From JAHEAO01 sp942492375 (lineage in GTDB: Bacteria > Pseudomonadota > Alphaproteobacteria > Rhodobacterales > Rhodobacteraceae): a DNA stretch of 64,000 bases. The notes under the pieces were generated by a model. The model was not told where the DNA came from. It made no database searches and worked only from the letters and a program-made list of their open reading frames with translations. Of this stretch, positions 40,051 through 50,782 are shown one piece after another. Numbering within the stretch: position 1 is the first letter of the stretch; every line of letters begins with the position of its first letter. The DNA lies in NCBI GenBank assembly GCA_942492375.1, contig CALOEL010000017.1, positions 235,134-299,133 on the forward strand, given 5' to 3'. The position numbers were made by a program, and so were the translations under genes.

Positions 40051-43000
40051 CAGGACCAGCAGATCCTTGGCGTCGATCTGGGCGCCGGGCTGACATGCAC
40101 CGCCTTGACCGTGGCGTCGCGTTCGGCGTGGATGCCGGTTTCCATCTTCATCGCCTCGATGGTCAGCAGCAGATCGCCCTGACTTACCTTCTGTCCGGCC
40201 TTCACCGCCACGGTCGCGACCGCGCCCGGCATCGGCGCGCCGATATGGTTCGGATTGCCGGGTTCGGCCTTGGGCCGGGCGGCGGCGGCGCCTTTGACAC
40301 GGCGGTCCGGCACGCGGATGACCCGGGGCTGGCCGTTCAGTTCGAAGAACACCTTGACCTCGCCATCCTCGTTGGTCTCGCCCACGGCCTGCAAGCGGAT
40401 TTCCAGCGTCTTGCCGGGGTCGATCTCGGCGCTGATCTCTTCGCCCGGCTCCATGCCGTAGAAGAAGGTGCGGGTCGGCAGGGTGCGCGGACCGGGCCAT
40501 AGATCCGCGTGGCGGTCCATGTAATCGAGTGAAGACCTTGGGATACATCAGGTAGCCGTTCAGATCCTCGTCATCGATCTCTTGCCGTCCAGTTCCTTGG
40601 CGACAGCTTCTTGCGCTCGGCCTCCAGATCGACCGGGGGCAGGTGCTTGCCGGGGCGTTCGGTGATTGGGCTTCTCGCCCTTCAGCACCTTCTTCTGGAT
40701 CGCTTCGGGCCAGCCACCGGGGGGCTGGCCGAGGTTGCCGCGCATCATGTCGATCACCGAATCGGGGAACGCCACGTCGATCGCCGGATCCTCGACCTGC
40801 GCGCGGGTCAGGCCCTGGCTGACCATCATCAGCGCCATGTCGCCCACCACCTTGGACGACGGCGTGACCTTGACGATATCGCCGAACATCTGGTTCACGT
40901 CGGCATAGGTCTGGGCGACCTCGTGCCAGCGTTCGTCGAGGCCAAGCGAGCGCGCCTGCTCCTTGAGGTTGGTGAACTGGCCGCCGGGCATCTCGTGCAG
41001 GTAGACCTCGGAGGAGGGCGACTGCATGCCGCTTTCGAAGGCCGCGTAATGGCCGCGCACCTCTTCCCAGTAGTCGGAGATCTCGCGGATCGCCGCGATG
41101 TCCAGCCCGGTGTCGCGCTCGGTGTGGCGCAGCGCCTCGACGATCGTGCCCAGGCGTCGGCTGCGAGGTGTTGCCCGACAGCGCATCCATGGCACAATCG
41201 ACAGCATCGACCCCGGCCTCGGAGGCGGCGAGGATGGTGGCGCAGCCGACGCCGGCAGTGTCATGGGTATGGAAGTGGATCGGCAGGCCGACCTCTTCCT
41301 TCAGCGCCTTGATCAGGACTCGCGGCGGCGGCCGGTTTCAGCAGGCCCGCCATGTCCTTCAGGCCCAGGACATGCGCGCCCGCCGCCTTCGCAGCTCCTT
41401 GCGCCATGGCGACATAGTACTTCAGGTCGTACTTGGCCCGGTCCGGGTCCAGGATGTCGCCGGTGTAGCAGATCGTGCCCTCGCAGACCTTGCCCGCTTC
41501 GATCACCGCATCCATCGCGACGCGCATGTTCTCGACCCAGTTGAGGCTGTCGAAGACGCGGAAGACATCGACGCCGGACAGCGCGGCGCGACGCGACGAA
41601 ACTTTGCACCACGTTGTCGGGATAGTTGGTGTAGCCGACCCCGTTCGAGGCGCGCAGCAGCATCTGCGTCAGCAGGTTCGGCATCGCCGCGCGCAGATCG
41701 CGCAGGCGCTGCCAGGGGCATTCCTGCAGGAAGCGGTAGGCCACGTCAAAGGTCGCGCCGCCCCAGCATTCGACGCTGAAGAGCTGCGGCAGGTTGGCGG
41801 CATAGGCGGGGGCGACCTTGATCATGTCGATCGAGCGCATGCGGGTGGCCAGAAGTGACTGGTGGCCGTCGCGCATGGTGGTGTCGGTGATCAGCAGCTG
41901 TTTTTGCGCCATCATCCAGTCGGCCACGGCCTGCGGGCCCTTCTCGTCCAGCAGGTCTGCGGGTGCCCGGCGCGGGCTCGCCGCGGTGCGCGGGCGGGGA
42001 CGCGGCGGTTTCAGGTCCGCGGCGGGCTTGCGCGCGGCCCTCGGTCTCGGGATGCCCGTTGACGGTGATATCGGCGATATAGGTCAGGATCTTGGTCGCC
42101 CGGTCACGCCGCTTGCGGAAGCTGAACAGCTCCGGCGTCTCGTCGATGAACTTGGTGGTGTATTCGTTGTTGAGGAACGTCGGGTGCTTCAGCAGGTTCT
42201 CGACGAAGGCGATGTTGGTGCTGACACCCCGGATGCGGAATTCGCGGAGCGCCCGGTCCATCCGGGCAATCGCGGCCTCGGGCGTCTGCGCCCAGGCGGT
42301 GACCTTTTCCAGCAGTGAGTCGTAATAGCGGGTGATGACGGCGCCGGAATAGGCGGTGCCGCCATCCAGGCGGATCCCCATGCCGGTGGCGGTGCGATAG
42401 GCGGTGATGCGGCCATAGTCGGGGATGAAGTTGTTCTGCGGATCCTCGGTGGTGATCCGGCACTGCAGCGCATGGCCGGTCAGGGTCACGTCATACTGAC
42501 TGGCGACGCCGGTCGCCTCCATCAGGCTCTTGCCCTCCGCGATCTTGATCTGGGCGCGCACGATATCGATGCCGGTGACTTCCTCGGTCACGGTATGTTC
42601 CACCTGCACCCGCGGGTTCACCTCGATGAAGTAGAACTTCTCATCCGCCATATCCATCAGGAACTCGACGGTGCCCGCGCATTCGTAATTCACATGGGCG
42701 CAGATCTTGTAGCCCAGTTCGCAGATCTCGGCGCGCTGGGCCTCGGTCAGATAGGGGGCGGGGGCGCGTTCGACGACCTTCTGGTTTCGGCGCTGGACCG
42801 AGCAGTCGCGTTCCCAGAGGTGGTAGATATTGCCCATGCTGTCGCCAAGGATCTGCACCTCGACATGGCGGGCGCGCAGGATCATCTTTTCGAGGTAGCC
42901 CTCGCCATTGCCGAAGGCGGCTTCGGCCTCGCGGCGGCCTTCCAGCACTTTTTCTTCCAACTCGTCCGGGCCGTGGATCGGGCGCATCCCGCGGCCGCCG

Positions 43001-43501
43001 CCGCCCCAGGACGCCTTGAGCATCAGCGGATAGCCGACCTTTTCCGCCTGTTCCTTGATCTTTTCCATGTCATCGCCCAGCACCTCGGTCGCGGGGATGA
43101 CCGGCACACCGGCCTCGATCGCGACGCGCCGGGCGCTGGCCTTGTCACCAAGGGCGCGCATGGTATCGGCCTTGGGGCCGATGAAGGTGATGCCCGTTCG
43201 CGCGTCGCAGGCATCCGACGAAATCGGGGTTCTCGGACAGCAGCCCATAGCCCGGATGGATCGCGTCGGCGCCCGCATTCTTGGCGACGCGGATGATCTC
43301 GTCGATCGAGAGATAGGCCGCGACCGGCCCCAGGCCCTCGCCGATCCGGTAAGCCTCGTCGGCCTTGAACCGGTGCAGGCCCAGCTTGTCCTCTTCGGCA
43401 TAGACGGCGACGGTCCGCTTGCCCATCTCGTTGGCGGCACGCATGACGCGGATGGCGATCTCGCCACGGTTGGCGATCAGGATCTTCTTGAACTCGGGCA
43501 T
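40051..43501 (-). pseudogene. pyc: Pyruvate carboxylase, interrupted by many single-base frameshifts
   Basis: Start ATG 43501 (MPEFKKILIANRGEIAIRVM). The reading path changes frame near 43225, 42040, 41590, 41325, 41160, 40665, 40530 and 40105, but every domain is present in order: biotin carboxylase (WGGGGRGMRP, FIEVNPRVQVEHTVTEEVTG), carboxyltransferase (DTTMRDGHQSLLATRMR, THDTAGVGCAT), and the biotinyl domain with IEAMKMETG. The total span of about 3.45 kb fits a 1,146-residue single-chain enzyme. At 43225 one extra G, and at 41590 one extra C, restores the family sequence when removed, as expected of sequencing indels. The last frame runs on to 39898 because the true stop was lost. It carboxylates pyruvate to oxaloacetate. 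Confidence 0.85.
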
Positions 43502-43689
43502 GGCGTCCTCCGGCTGATATCTGCGCGAGATTAGGGAGTCTCTGCGCTGCGGTAAAGATTTTGCTGCGGGCGCGAAGGGGTGTATATTTTTCGTAAGAGG
43601 TCGCGCAAGCTGCCTCGGCCGGGCAGGGAGATTCGCCGGGAAACGGCCTGTTGCGCGGCCTGACCCATGTTGGACATCATGGGCCTGCG

Positions 43690-44813
43690 TCAGGACATGA
43701 ACCGACATGCGCCCCCGATCTGCCCCATTGCCCGATGTCCTTCGCCAAGCGCGTCCGTCAGGTGGGCCGTGGCCGCGGCCCAAAGCCGCCAAGTGCGAAA
43801 TGCCAGGCGCGGCCCAGCATCACGAAATCCGCGCCAAGGGCGATGGCGCGCAGGATGTCGAGACCGCTTTCGATGCCGCTGTCGTAGATCAGCGGGTAGT
43901 CGGGGCCGACGGCGTGGCGCACCGGCGCAAGGCATGTGATCGCGGCGGGTCCGCCCTCGAACTGCCGGGCGGCGTGGTTCGAGACCCAAACCGCATCGAC
44001 GCCCTCGGCCTTGCAGCTTGCGGCATCCTCGGGGTCGAGCACGCCCTTTACGATGAGAGATCCTTTCCACAGATCCCGCAGCCGGATCAGGTAATCCCAG
44101 TCGGGCGGCACCCGCAGCAGGTAGCCGATATGCGCGGTCGAGGGCAGCGCGTTTGCTCTGGCATATTGCCGACGAAAGGCGCATCCGCGGCATGCCGTGG
44201 CGCAGCGTGCCCAGCGCCCAGGCGGGGCATTGCGCGATCCTGCGCCAGAAGGCGGGGCGTGAGCCGGGGCGGATGGGTCAGCCCGGCGCGGGTCTGGCGT
44301 TCGCGCCGCGAGGCGACGGGCACATCCACGGTCAGGACGAGCGTGTGAAAGCCGGCGCCGCGGATGCGGGTCAGCATGTCGGACAGGATCTCGGGATCGC
44401 CGGGGGGATAGAGCTGGAACCATCCCTGGTCGCCGATATCCTCTGCCAGATCCTCGGGCGCGCGGGTCGCCATCGTCGAAAGGCAGAAGGGGATCCGTTC
44501 TCGCACGGCCAGGCGCGCCAGCATCCGCTCCGCGTCGGGCCAGATCAGCGCCGGACATGCCGACCGGCGCGATGCCGAAGGGCAGCGCCGATAGCTCGCG
44601 TCCGAGCAGAAAGCGTGGTCAAGATCAGGCGTGACTCGCCGTGCAGGATCGCGCGGCCGCAGGATCACCTGATCCAGTGCGCGGCGGTTGCGCGCCGACG
44701 TGCGCCTTCGCCCCGGTGCCGCTGTCGAGATACTCCCAGACGAAATGCGGGATGCGCCAGCGGGCGCGGGCGCGCAGGTCGGACAGGGCCGGGTATCGGT
44801 TGTCGAGGGTCAT
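43690..44813 (-). pseudogene. lldD: FMN-dependent alpha-hydroxy-acid dehydrogenase (L-lactate dehydrogenase type), frameshifted
   Basis: Start ATG 44813 (MTLDNRYPALSDLRARARW), followed by PHFVWEYLDSGTGA. Continuing in other frames: FCLSTMATRAPEDLAED, GWFQLYPPGDPEIL, HTLVLTVDVPVASRRERQ, then WDYLIRLRDLWKGSLIVKGVLDPEDA, VSNHAARQFEGGPA (the SNHxxRQ/FMN base motif), LIYDSGIESGLDI and VMLGRAWHFALG. Together they cover the whole FMN barrel. Four or more single-base shifts separate them (near 44660, 44550, 44150 and 43790). Motifs are intact, so sequence error is likelier than decay. Which 2-hydroxy acid is oxidised (lactate, mandelate, glycolate) is not settled. Downstream of the helicase start, divergent from it. 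Confidence 0.75.
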
Positions 44814-44915
44814 CTGAACGCGTCTAGGGGATCGGTGTGCAAAGGCAATATCGGCCCACGGAACAGAATGTGAACAAGACTTTTACTTTCGCGTGCCGAG
44901 GCGTATGTTCCGGGC

Positions 44916-47330
44916 ATGAGCAGTTTCGACGAGAATGATGCTTTCGAAGCGGCGGCGAAGCCCTCGTTGTCGTCTCTGGCCATGGCCGCGCGGGGGGCGC
45001 CCTATCTGAACGATCTGAACCCGGCGCAGCGCGAGGCGGTCGAGGCGCTGGACGGACCGGTGTTGATGCTGGCGGGGGCCGGAACCGGCAAGACCAAGGC
45101 ACTGACGACGCGGATCGCGCATCTGCTGAACACCGGCAAGGCGCGGCCGAACGAGATCCTGGCCGTGACCTTCACCAACAAGGCCGCGCGCGAGATGAAG
45201 CGTCGCATCGCCGCCGCTGGTCGGCGGGCAGGCCGAAGGGATGCCCTGGCTCGGCACGTTCCACGCGATCTGCGTGAAGCTGCTGCGCCGTCATGCCGAA
45301 CTGGTCGGGCTGAAGTCGAATTTCACCATTCTGGATACCGACGACCAGCTAAGGCTCTTGAAACAGCTGATTCAGGTCGAAGAATATCGACGACAAACGC
45401 TGGCCCGCGCGGATGCTGGCGGGGCTGATCGACCAGTGGAAGAACCGCGCCTGGACGCCGGACAAGGTGCCGGTCGGCGAGGCCGCGGCCTTCAACAACC
45501 GCGGCGTCGAGCTTTACGCCGCAGTATCAGGAACGGCTGAAGACCCTGAACGCCGGTCGATTTCGGCGACCTGCTGCTGCATGTGGTCACGATCTTCCAG
45601 ACCCATCCCGACATTCTGAGCAATACCAGCGCTGGTTCCGCTACATCCTGGTCGACGAATATCAGGATACCAACGTCGCCCAGTATCTGTGGCTGCGGCT
45701 GCTGGCGGGCGGGCACAAGAACATCTGCTGCGTGGGCGATGACGACCAGTCGATCTATGGCTGGCGCGGCGCCGAAGTGGGCAACATCCTGCGGTTCGAG
45801 AAGGATTTTCCCGGCGCCAAGGTGGTCCGGCTGGAACAGAATTACCGCTCGACCCCGCATATTCTGGCTGCGGCCTCGGGGGTGATCGAGGCCAATAAGG
45901 GGCGGCTGGGCAAGACGCTGTTCACCGATCTGACAGAGGGCCAGAAGGTCCGGCTGATCGGCCATTGGGACGGCGAGGAAGAGGCGCGCTGGATCGGCGA
46001 GGAAATCGAGGCGATGCAGGGCGGCACGCGGGGGATGCGACCCGATGGGGCTGGAACGACATGGCGATCCTGGTGCGCGCCAGCCACCAGATGCGCGCCT
46101 TCGAGGACCGGTTTCTGACCATCGGCCTGCCCTACCGGGTGATCGGCGGCCCACGGTTCTACGAACGGCTGGAAATTCGCGATGCCATGGCCTATTTCCG
46201 GCTCGTGGTCAGCCCCGAGGACGATCTGGCCTTTGAGCGGATCGTCAACACGCCCAAGCGCGGGCTTGGCGACAAGGCGGTGCAGAAGATCCAGATGGCG
46301 GCGCGCGCGAATGGCGTGTCGCCGCTGTCGAAGGTGCGCGGCTGGCTTGCCGCCGAGGGCCTGGCCGGCAAGGGCGCCAAGGAACTGCAACCTTGTCGAA
46401 GGGATCGAACGCTCGGGCTGATCGAGGGGCTGGATGCGCGCTGGGCGCGGATGGCATGAGATGCCCGCAAGGCACACTGAGCCATATCGAACTGGCCGAG
46501 ATGATTTTGGAAGAGTCCGGCTATACCGATCATGTGGCAGAACGACAAGACGCCCGAGGCGCCGGGGCGGCTGGAGAACCTCAAGGAACTGGTCAAGGCG
46601 CTGGAGCAGTTCGACAATCTGCAGGGCTTTCTGGAGCATGTCGCGCTGATCATGGACAATGAGACCGACGAGGCGGACGAGAAGGTTTCGATCATGACAC
46701 TGCATGCCGCCAAGGGGCTGGAATTTCCCGCCGTGTTCTTGCCTGGTTGGGAAGATGGCCTGTTTCCGAGCCAGCGGAGCATGGATGAAAGCGGGTTGAA
46801 AGGGCTCGAGGAAGAGCGGCGTTTGGCTTACGTAGGGATAACCCGGGCCGAGGAGGTCTGCACGATCTCCTTCGCCGCGAACCGGCGGGTCTACGGCCAG
46901 TGGCAGTCGGCGCTGCCGTCGCGCTTCATCGACGAATTGCCCGCCGAGCATGTCGAGGTGCTGACCCCGCCCGGACTTTACGGCGGCGGCTACGGCGCCG
47001 CGGCGCCGAGTTTCGGGGGTGGCGATATCGAGGATCGGGCGGCTTCGGCGAATGTCTATAACTCGCCGGGCTGGCGGCGATTGCAGGACCGCAGCGCCAC
47101 CCGCGGGCATGGCGCAGCCGCGCGAGGCGCGCAATATCGTGATCGACCTGGATGCGGTCAGCGCCTTCACCCAAGGCGACCGGGTGTTTCACCAGAAGTT
47201 CGGCTATGGCACCGTCATGGGGATCGAGGGCGACAAGCTCGATATCGAGTTCGAGAAGGCCGGGGCCAAGAAGGTCGTCGCCAAGTTCGTTGTCTCGGCA
47301 GGGCGCGAAGGGGATGACGTGCCGTTTTGA
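44916..47330 (+). pseudogene. uvrD: UvrD/PcrA-type DNA helicase, frameshifted
   Basis: Start ATG 44916. All SF1 helicase motifs are found along a path with about ten frame changes (near 45220, 45380, 45510, 45550, 45625, 46050, 46390, 46470, 46530 and 47100): NPAQREAVEAL, Walker A LAGAGTGKTKALTTRI, AVTFTNKAAREMKRRI, LVDEYQDTN (motif II), VGDDDQSIYGWRGA (motif III), RLEQNYRST, MTLHAAKGLEFPAVFLPGWE (motif V) and RRLAYVGITRAEE (motif VI). The C-terminal Tudor-like tail (GDRVFHQKFGYGTVMGI) closes at TGA 47328-47330. Length corresponds to a normal 3'-5' repair helicase of about 800 residues. An essential-type gene with perfect motifs argues for local sequencing errors. Confidence 0.85.
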
Positions 47331-47364
47331 TGTCGGGGCCGATTGTCGGCACCCTTGCCCCCGA

Positions 47365-47697
47365 TCAGCTTTTCTTCTTGTCGTCGCGCACGACCTCGAT
47401 CCTCACTTTGCTGACGAAGGCCGCGAGCGCACCGATCACCGCAAGCACGGGTGCTGCGATCACGAAGACGCCGCCTGCAATTGCGCCGTAGGTCAGCGGA
47501 ATGTCCAACGCGATGTCGCCGTCCGGTTCGATGATGCGGACGCGTTTGACATGGCTTTCTGCGGCCAGTTCCTTGATCTTGGCGACAAGGTTCTCGCCCG
47601 TGACCTCGATCTCCTGAATCCAGGTCTGCTTGCTTTCGGCGGAATCTTCAGGCTCCTGGCTTTCGACGGGGTCGTTCGACAGCTTCGCCTTCTTCAT
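47365..47697 (-). CDS. DUF4342 family protein
   Basis: 110 residues from ATG 47697, preceded by GGAGG five bases upstream; the ATG at 47709 would place this GGAGG inside the gene. The family pattern is clear: IEVTGENLVAKIKELAAESHVKRVRII, then ALDIPLTYGAIAGGVFVIAAPVLAVIGALAAF (one membrane helix, residues about 70-95) and a C-terminal VRIEVVRD strand. Members often occur as small membrane-associated proteins in the envelope or with ubiquitin-like folds. Function unknown. It converges with the helicase gene. Confidence 0.8.
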   Translation of the reverse strand: MKKAKLSNDPVESQEPEDSAESKQTWIQEIEVTGENLVAKIKELAAESHVKRVRIIEPDGDIALDIPLTYGAIAGGVFVIAAPVLAVIGALAAFVSKVRIEVVRDDKKKS

Positions 47698-47852
47698 GAT
47701 GGCCTCCATTTTCAGGTTACGGTCCGAACCTATTGGCTAGTGGCAGCAACCGCATTGACGCAAGTCAACTCTCAGCGCTTCGCTTTCCACGGCCGATTTC
47801 AAGGCGATTTTCCGCCGGAAAGCTGTATTCTGCACGAAACGAGGAGGATGGG

Positions 47853-48602
47853 ATGAACAGGCACTCTGACCTTGCGATCGACGAAGCCGCGTTGCGGGTC
47901 GATCTTGCGGCGGCGTTCCGGCTGGCGGTGCATTTCAACTGGCACGAGTCGGTCGGCAACCATTTCAGCGCGGCGGTCAGCGCGGACGGGTCGAAATTCC
48001 TGATGAATCCAAAATGGCGGCATTTCTCGACGATCCGGGCCAGCGACCTGCTGCTTCTGGACGCCAACGACGCCAGCGTCATGGAGCGGCCGGACGCGCC
48101 GGATGCAAGTGCGTGGTGCATTCACGGCACGATCCACCGGACCCAGCCGAACGCGCGGGTGCTCTTGCATTGCCATCCGCGGTATTCGACGGCGCTGGCG
48201 ACGCTGAAGGATCCGACGATGCTGCCGATCGACCAGAACACGGCCCGGTTTTATGGCAAGGTGGCCGTCGATCTGGGGTTTGGCGGGATTGCCGACAATG
48301 CAGAAGAAGGGCTGCGGATCGCGCGGTCGCTGGGCAATCACTCGGTCATGCTGATGGGCAATCACGGGGTGACGACGACAGCGGGAACTGTCGCCGAGGC
48401 GTTCGAGAGCCTTTATTATTATGAACGCGCCGCCGAGACGCTGATGCTGGCCTATGCCAGCGGCCAGCCTCTGAACGTTATGCCGGACGAAATCGCCGAA
48501 CGCACGGCGGAGGATTGGCTGGCCTACAATGACAGCGCCTTCGCGCATTTCGAGGCGCTGAAGGCGATGCTGGACCGCGCCGATCCCAACTACCGAGATT
48601 AG
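47853..48602 (+). CDS. Class II aldolase/adducin family protein
   Basis: 249 residues from ATG 47853, preceded by GAGGAGG; the frame to 47733 is not needed. Zinc-binding His pattern of the family: HGTIHRTQPNARVLLHCHPRYSTALAT (His-x-His of the metal site), and a third His in LMGNHGVTTTAGTVAEAF (about residues 170-187), with the usual Glu in the IHGTIH region. The family includes fuculose- and ribulose-phosphate aldolases and decarboxylases; the substrate here is unknown. It converges with the FNT transporter gene six bases away. Confidence 0.88.
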   Translation: MNRHSDLAIDEAALRVDLAAAFRLAVHFNWHESVGNHFSAAVSADGSKFLMNPKWRHFSTIRASDLLLLDANDASVMERPDAPDASAWCIHGTIHRTQPNARVLLHCHPRYSTALATLKDPTMLPIDQNTARFYGKVAVDLGFGGIADNAEEGLRIARSLGNHSVMLMGNHGVTTTAGTVAEAFESLYYYERAAETLMLAYASGQPLNVMPDEIAERTAEDWLAYNDSAFAHFEALKAMLDRADPNYRD

Positions 48603-48607
48603 GGGTC

Positions 48608-49474
48608 TTACTCTTCCTCCAGATCCTCGGCTGAATCCGGATGCTCGGGTTCGTCGATCTCTTCCTTGACCTGACCCCAGGCGAGCATGGTGAAGACCAG
48701 CGTTCCGCCGACAATATTGCCGCTGAGAACCGGGATGAAATAGAGGCCGAAGCCCTCGAACAGCCCCATCTCGCCGGTCAGGATCAGGAAGGCCATTTCG
48801 ACCGAGCCCGCGATCACATGGGTGAAGCCCCCGGCGGCAATGAGCCAGGTGAAAAGCAGCACCATTGGAAACTTGCCGCTGATCGTCGTCGGCAGCATCC
48901 AGACGATCGCCGCGACGAGGATGCCCGCGGGCATGCCCCGGAAAAAGGTGTCGCGGAAGCCGTGGCCGGTCGCCTCTCGCGACAATTCGGCGACGGCCGT
49001 GACGATTTCTTCGGGAAAGGCGGGCGTGAAGGCGATGAAGGAGGCGGCCAGGAAGGCACCGACGATGTTCGCCGAAAGAACCGCCACCCAAAGCCGCGCC
49101 ACGAGTGCGAGGTTGTGGCTTGTCGGTCTGCCGACCACTGGCAGAACGGTGGTGATCGTGTTTTCGGTGAACAACTGCATCCGGCCGAGAATGACCAGCA
49201 GGAAGCCGAACGAATAGCCCAGGCTTTCCACGAGATGCGTCCAACGTGCCTCTGGCAGACCGACGCGCAGGACCGCCTCGCCGATGACCGAGAAGCTGAT
49301 CAGCATGCCCGCAGCCACGCCCGACCACAGCAGGGACGAGGTGGGTCGTTTCAGCTCGTCGATGCCTTCGCGACGGATGACTTCGTAGACCAGGCGCGAT
49401 GAGAGCTGCTGGGCTTCGGCCACGGAGGCTTCGGCCGACTTCCGTTCGTCTGCGTCGGAATTCTGTTCTGTCAT
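48608..49474 (-). CDS. Formate/nitrite transporter family protein
   Basis: 288 residues from ATG 49474 (MTEQNSDADERKSAEASVAEAQ). Six membrane helices in the FNT (aquaporin-like) fold after an acidic N-terminal region; characteristic stretches are LFTENTITTVLPVV (about residues 105-118, the Omega loop), the NIVGAFLAASFIAFTPAF helix and the C-terminal half repeat HVIAGSVEMAFLIL. The long charged tails (EEIDEPEHPDSAEDLEEE end) resemble the YfdC subgroup rather than FocA, so the substrate may not be formate. Confidence 0.85.
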   Translation of the reverse strand: MTEQNSDADERKSAEASVAEAQQLSSRLVYEVIRREGIDELKRPTSSLLWSGVAAGMLISFSVIGEAVLRVGLPEARWTHLVESLGYSFGFLLVILGRMQLFTENTITTVLPVVGRPTSHNLALVARLWVAVLSANIVGAFLAASFIAFTPAFPEEIVTAVAELSREATGHGFRDTFFRGMPAGILVAAIVWMLPTTISGKFPMVLLFTWLIAAGGFTHVIAGSVEMAFLILTGEMGLFEGFGLYFIPVLSGNIVGGTLVFTMLAWGQVKEEIDEPEHPDSAEDLEEE

Positions 49475-49547
49475 CACCCGCGTCCTGTCGTTTCGACCCA
49501 ACGCTAGGGCGGCAGAACCGGTTCCGGAAGCGAAAAGTCGTCCGGGG

Positions 49548-50150
49548 TCAGTGCGGCATCAGGATCGGCCAGAGCGACGCAAGAAGCAGGAGCGCGGCGC
49601 TGATGTTGAACAGCCTCAGCTTCCACGGCACGTTCAGCAGTCGGCGCAATTGCGTGCCGAGCAACACCCAGCAGCCGACCGAAGGCAGGTTGACGATGCC
49701 GAATATGACAGCGACGACAAGCACGCCGGCCAGGCCGCTTCCCTCGGGGCGATAGGCGCTCAGGGCGGTCAGGGACATCGCCCAGGCTTTCGGATTAACC
49801 CACTGGAACAGTGCCGCCTGAATGAAGGTAAGGGGCGTGCCGACGGTCTGGGTCCGGTCCGGAGGTGGCGCGGCATTGGCGATTTTCCAGGCAAGCCAAG
49901 CGAGGAAAACAATGCTTGCGACCTTGAGGATGGAATAGGTGAAAGGCCAGATCTCGAAAACGCGGATCAGTCCAACGCCGACAAGCACCGTCATCAGTGC
50001 AAAACCGATAGCCACGCCCAGCATATGCGGTATGGTCCTTGCCCAGCCGAAATTCGCGCCCGACGCCATCAGCATCAGGTTGTTCGGCCCCGGCGTGATC
50101 GAGGAAACGAATGCGAAAGCCGCGAGGGCAGAGAGAAGTTCCGGTGTCAT
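49548..50150 (-). CDS. LysE/RhtB family amino acid exporter
   Basis: 200 residues from ATG 50150. Six membrane segments with the family start LAAFAFVSSITPGPNNLML (GPN motif) and the AWLAWKIANA and FQWVNPKAWAMSLTALSAY segments of RhtB-type exporters. It should export an amino acid or related metabolite. It is divergent from an Lrp-type regulator across about 75 very AT-rich bases, the classical arrangement where the regulator senses the exported amino acid and switches the exporter on. Confidence 0.9.
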   Translation of the reverse strand: MTPELLSALAAFAFVSSITPGPNNLMLMASGANFGWARTIPHMLGVAIGFALMTVLVGVGLIRVFEIWPFTYSILKVASIVFLAWLAWKIANAAPPPDRTQTVGTPLTFIQAALFQWVNPKAWAMSLTALSAYRPEGSGLAGVLVVAVIFGIVNLPSVGCWVLLGTQLRRLLNVPWKLRLFNISAALLLLASLWPILMPH

Positions 50151-50224
50151 GAGGCGCAACACTAAGTGAGAAATGTCACAATTAAATTGACTTTATTGAT
50201 AATATTATAGAATTTGTGCAATAA
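50151..50224. promoter_or_regulatory. AT-rich divergent operator region of the Lrp/LysE pair
   Basis: The stretch from about 50165 to 50224 is far richer in A and T than the rest of the window. It contains TTATTG (about 50195) and CAATAA (about 50219), an inverted repeat, and TTGACT plus TAATATTATA words that can form promoter elements for both directions. Lrp proteins favour such bendable sites. Confidence 0.5.
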
Positions 50225-50677
50225 ATGGTCGCAAGAGATAAAATAACAGAGCGAATATTGCACGAGCTTTCGCATAACGGCCGCATCAGCAATATCGAGC
50301 TGGCCGAGAGGGTGGGGCTGTCGCCCTCTGCCTGTCTTCGCAGAGTTCAGGAGCTGGAGCGCTCGGGGGTAATCGAGGGCTATCGGGCTGTCCTGAACCC
50401 CGCCAAGCTGGGTGTCGGGTTCGTGGCTTATGTGGCGGTTGGGCTTTCGGAACACTCGAAAGAGGCGCAGGACCGGTTCGAGGCCTCCATCTCGCGTTCT
50501 CCAGAGGTCCGGGAATGTCACAATGTGACCGGCGCGGTCGAGTATCTTCTGCGAGTCGAGGCGCGCGACCTTGCCGATTACAAGCATTTCCACACCGAAG
50601 TGCTGGGCGCGTTGCCGCAGGTCAAAAGCCTGACGTCCTATGTGGTGATGGGTTCGCCGAAGGATGCTCGCGGCTGA
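50225..50677 (+). CDS. Lrp/AsnC family transcriptional regulator
   Basis: 150 residues. Winged helix in the first 50 (KITERILHELSHNGRISNIELAERVGLSPSACLRR region), then the RAM domain (GVGFVAYVAVGLSEHSKEAQDRFEA... with CHNVTGAVEYLLRVEARDLADYKHF, about residues 100-120). By position it is the local regulator of the divergent LysE-type exporter and probably of itself. Its 3' end faces the sRNA array of the DUF1127 locus, which lies on the opposite strand, within 20 bases. Confidence 0.92.
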   Translation: MVARDKITERILHELSHNGRISNIELAERVGLSPSACLRRVQELERSGVIEGYRAVLNPAKLGVGFVAYVAVGLSEHSKEAQDRFEASISRSPEVRECHNVTGAVEYLLRVEARDLADYKHFHTEVLGALPQVKSLTSYVVMGSPKDARG

Positions 50678-50693
50678 GCGGATCGGGGCCCTG

Positions 50694-50734
50694 AAACAGG
50701 AAACGGCGACGCTCAGGGAGGAGGAGCGCCGCCG
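50694..50734 (-). ncRNA. CcsR-like small RNA, fourth stem-loop with terminator
   Basis: On the minus strand a 10-bp stem (50725-50734 / 50704-50713, one G-U) carries an 11-nt loop containing CCTCCTCCC. The U-rich sequence TTTCCTGTTT follows (50694-50703), giving a terminator. This is the last and best formed of four tandem CU-rich loops after the DUF1127 gene, matching the CcsR (cuckoo) RNA family described in Rhodobacter sphaeroides. Confidence 0.65.
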
Positions 50735-50743
50735 TTCTGTAAA

Positions 50744-50774
50744 CGGATTTCGCGGGGGAGGACCGCTGGATCCG
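50744..50774 (-). ncRNA. CcsR-like stem-loop, third copy (degenerate)
   Basis: Outer stem CGGAT/ATCCG (50770-50774 / 50744-50748) encloses an inner stem GCGG/CCGC (50763-50766 / 50752-50755) whose loop reads TCCTCCC. It keeps the anti-Shine-Dalgarno core but with a weaker stem than copies two and four. Confidence 0.45.
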
Positions 50775-50782
50775 TATCTGCG

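Noticed and set aside
40051..47330. True pseudogenisation of pyc, lldD and uvrD
   Set aside because: All catalytic motifs are intact, shifts are single bases, and an important repair helicase is included; local sequence error is simpler. The pseudogene label in the feature list is only formal.
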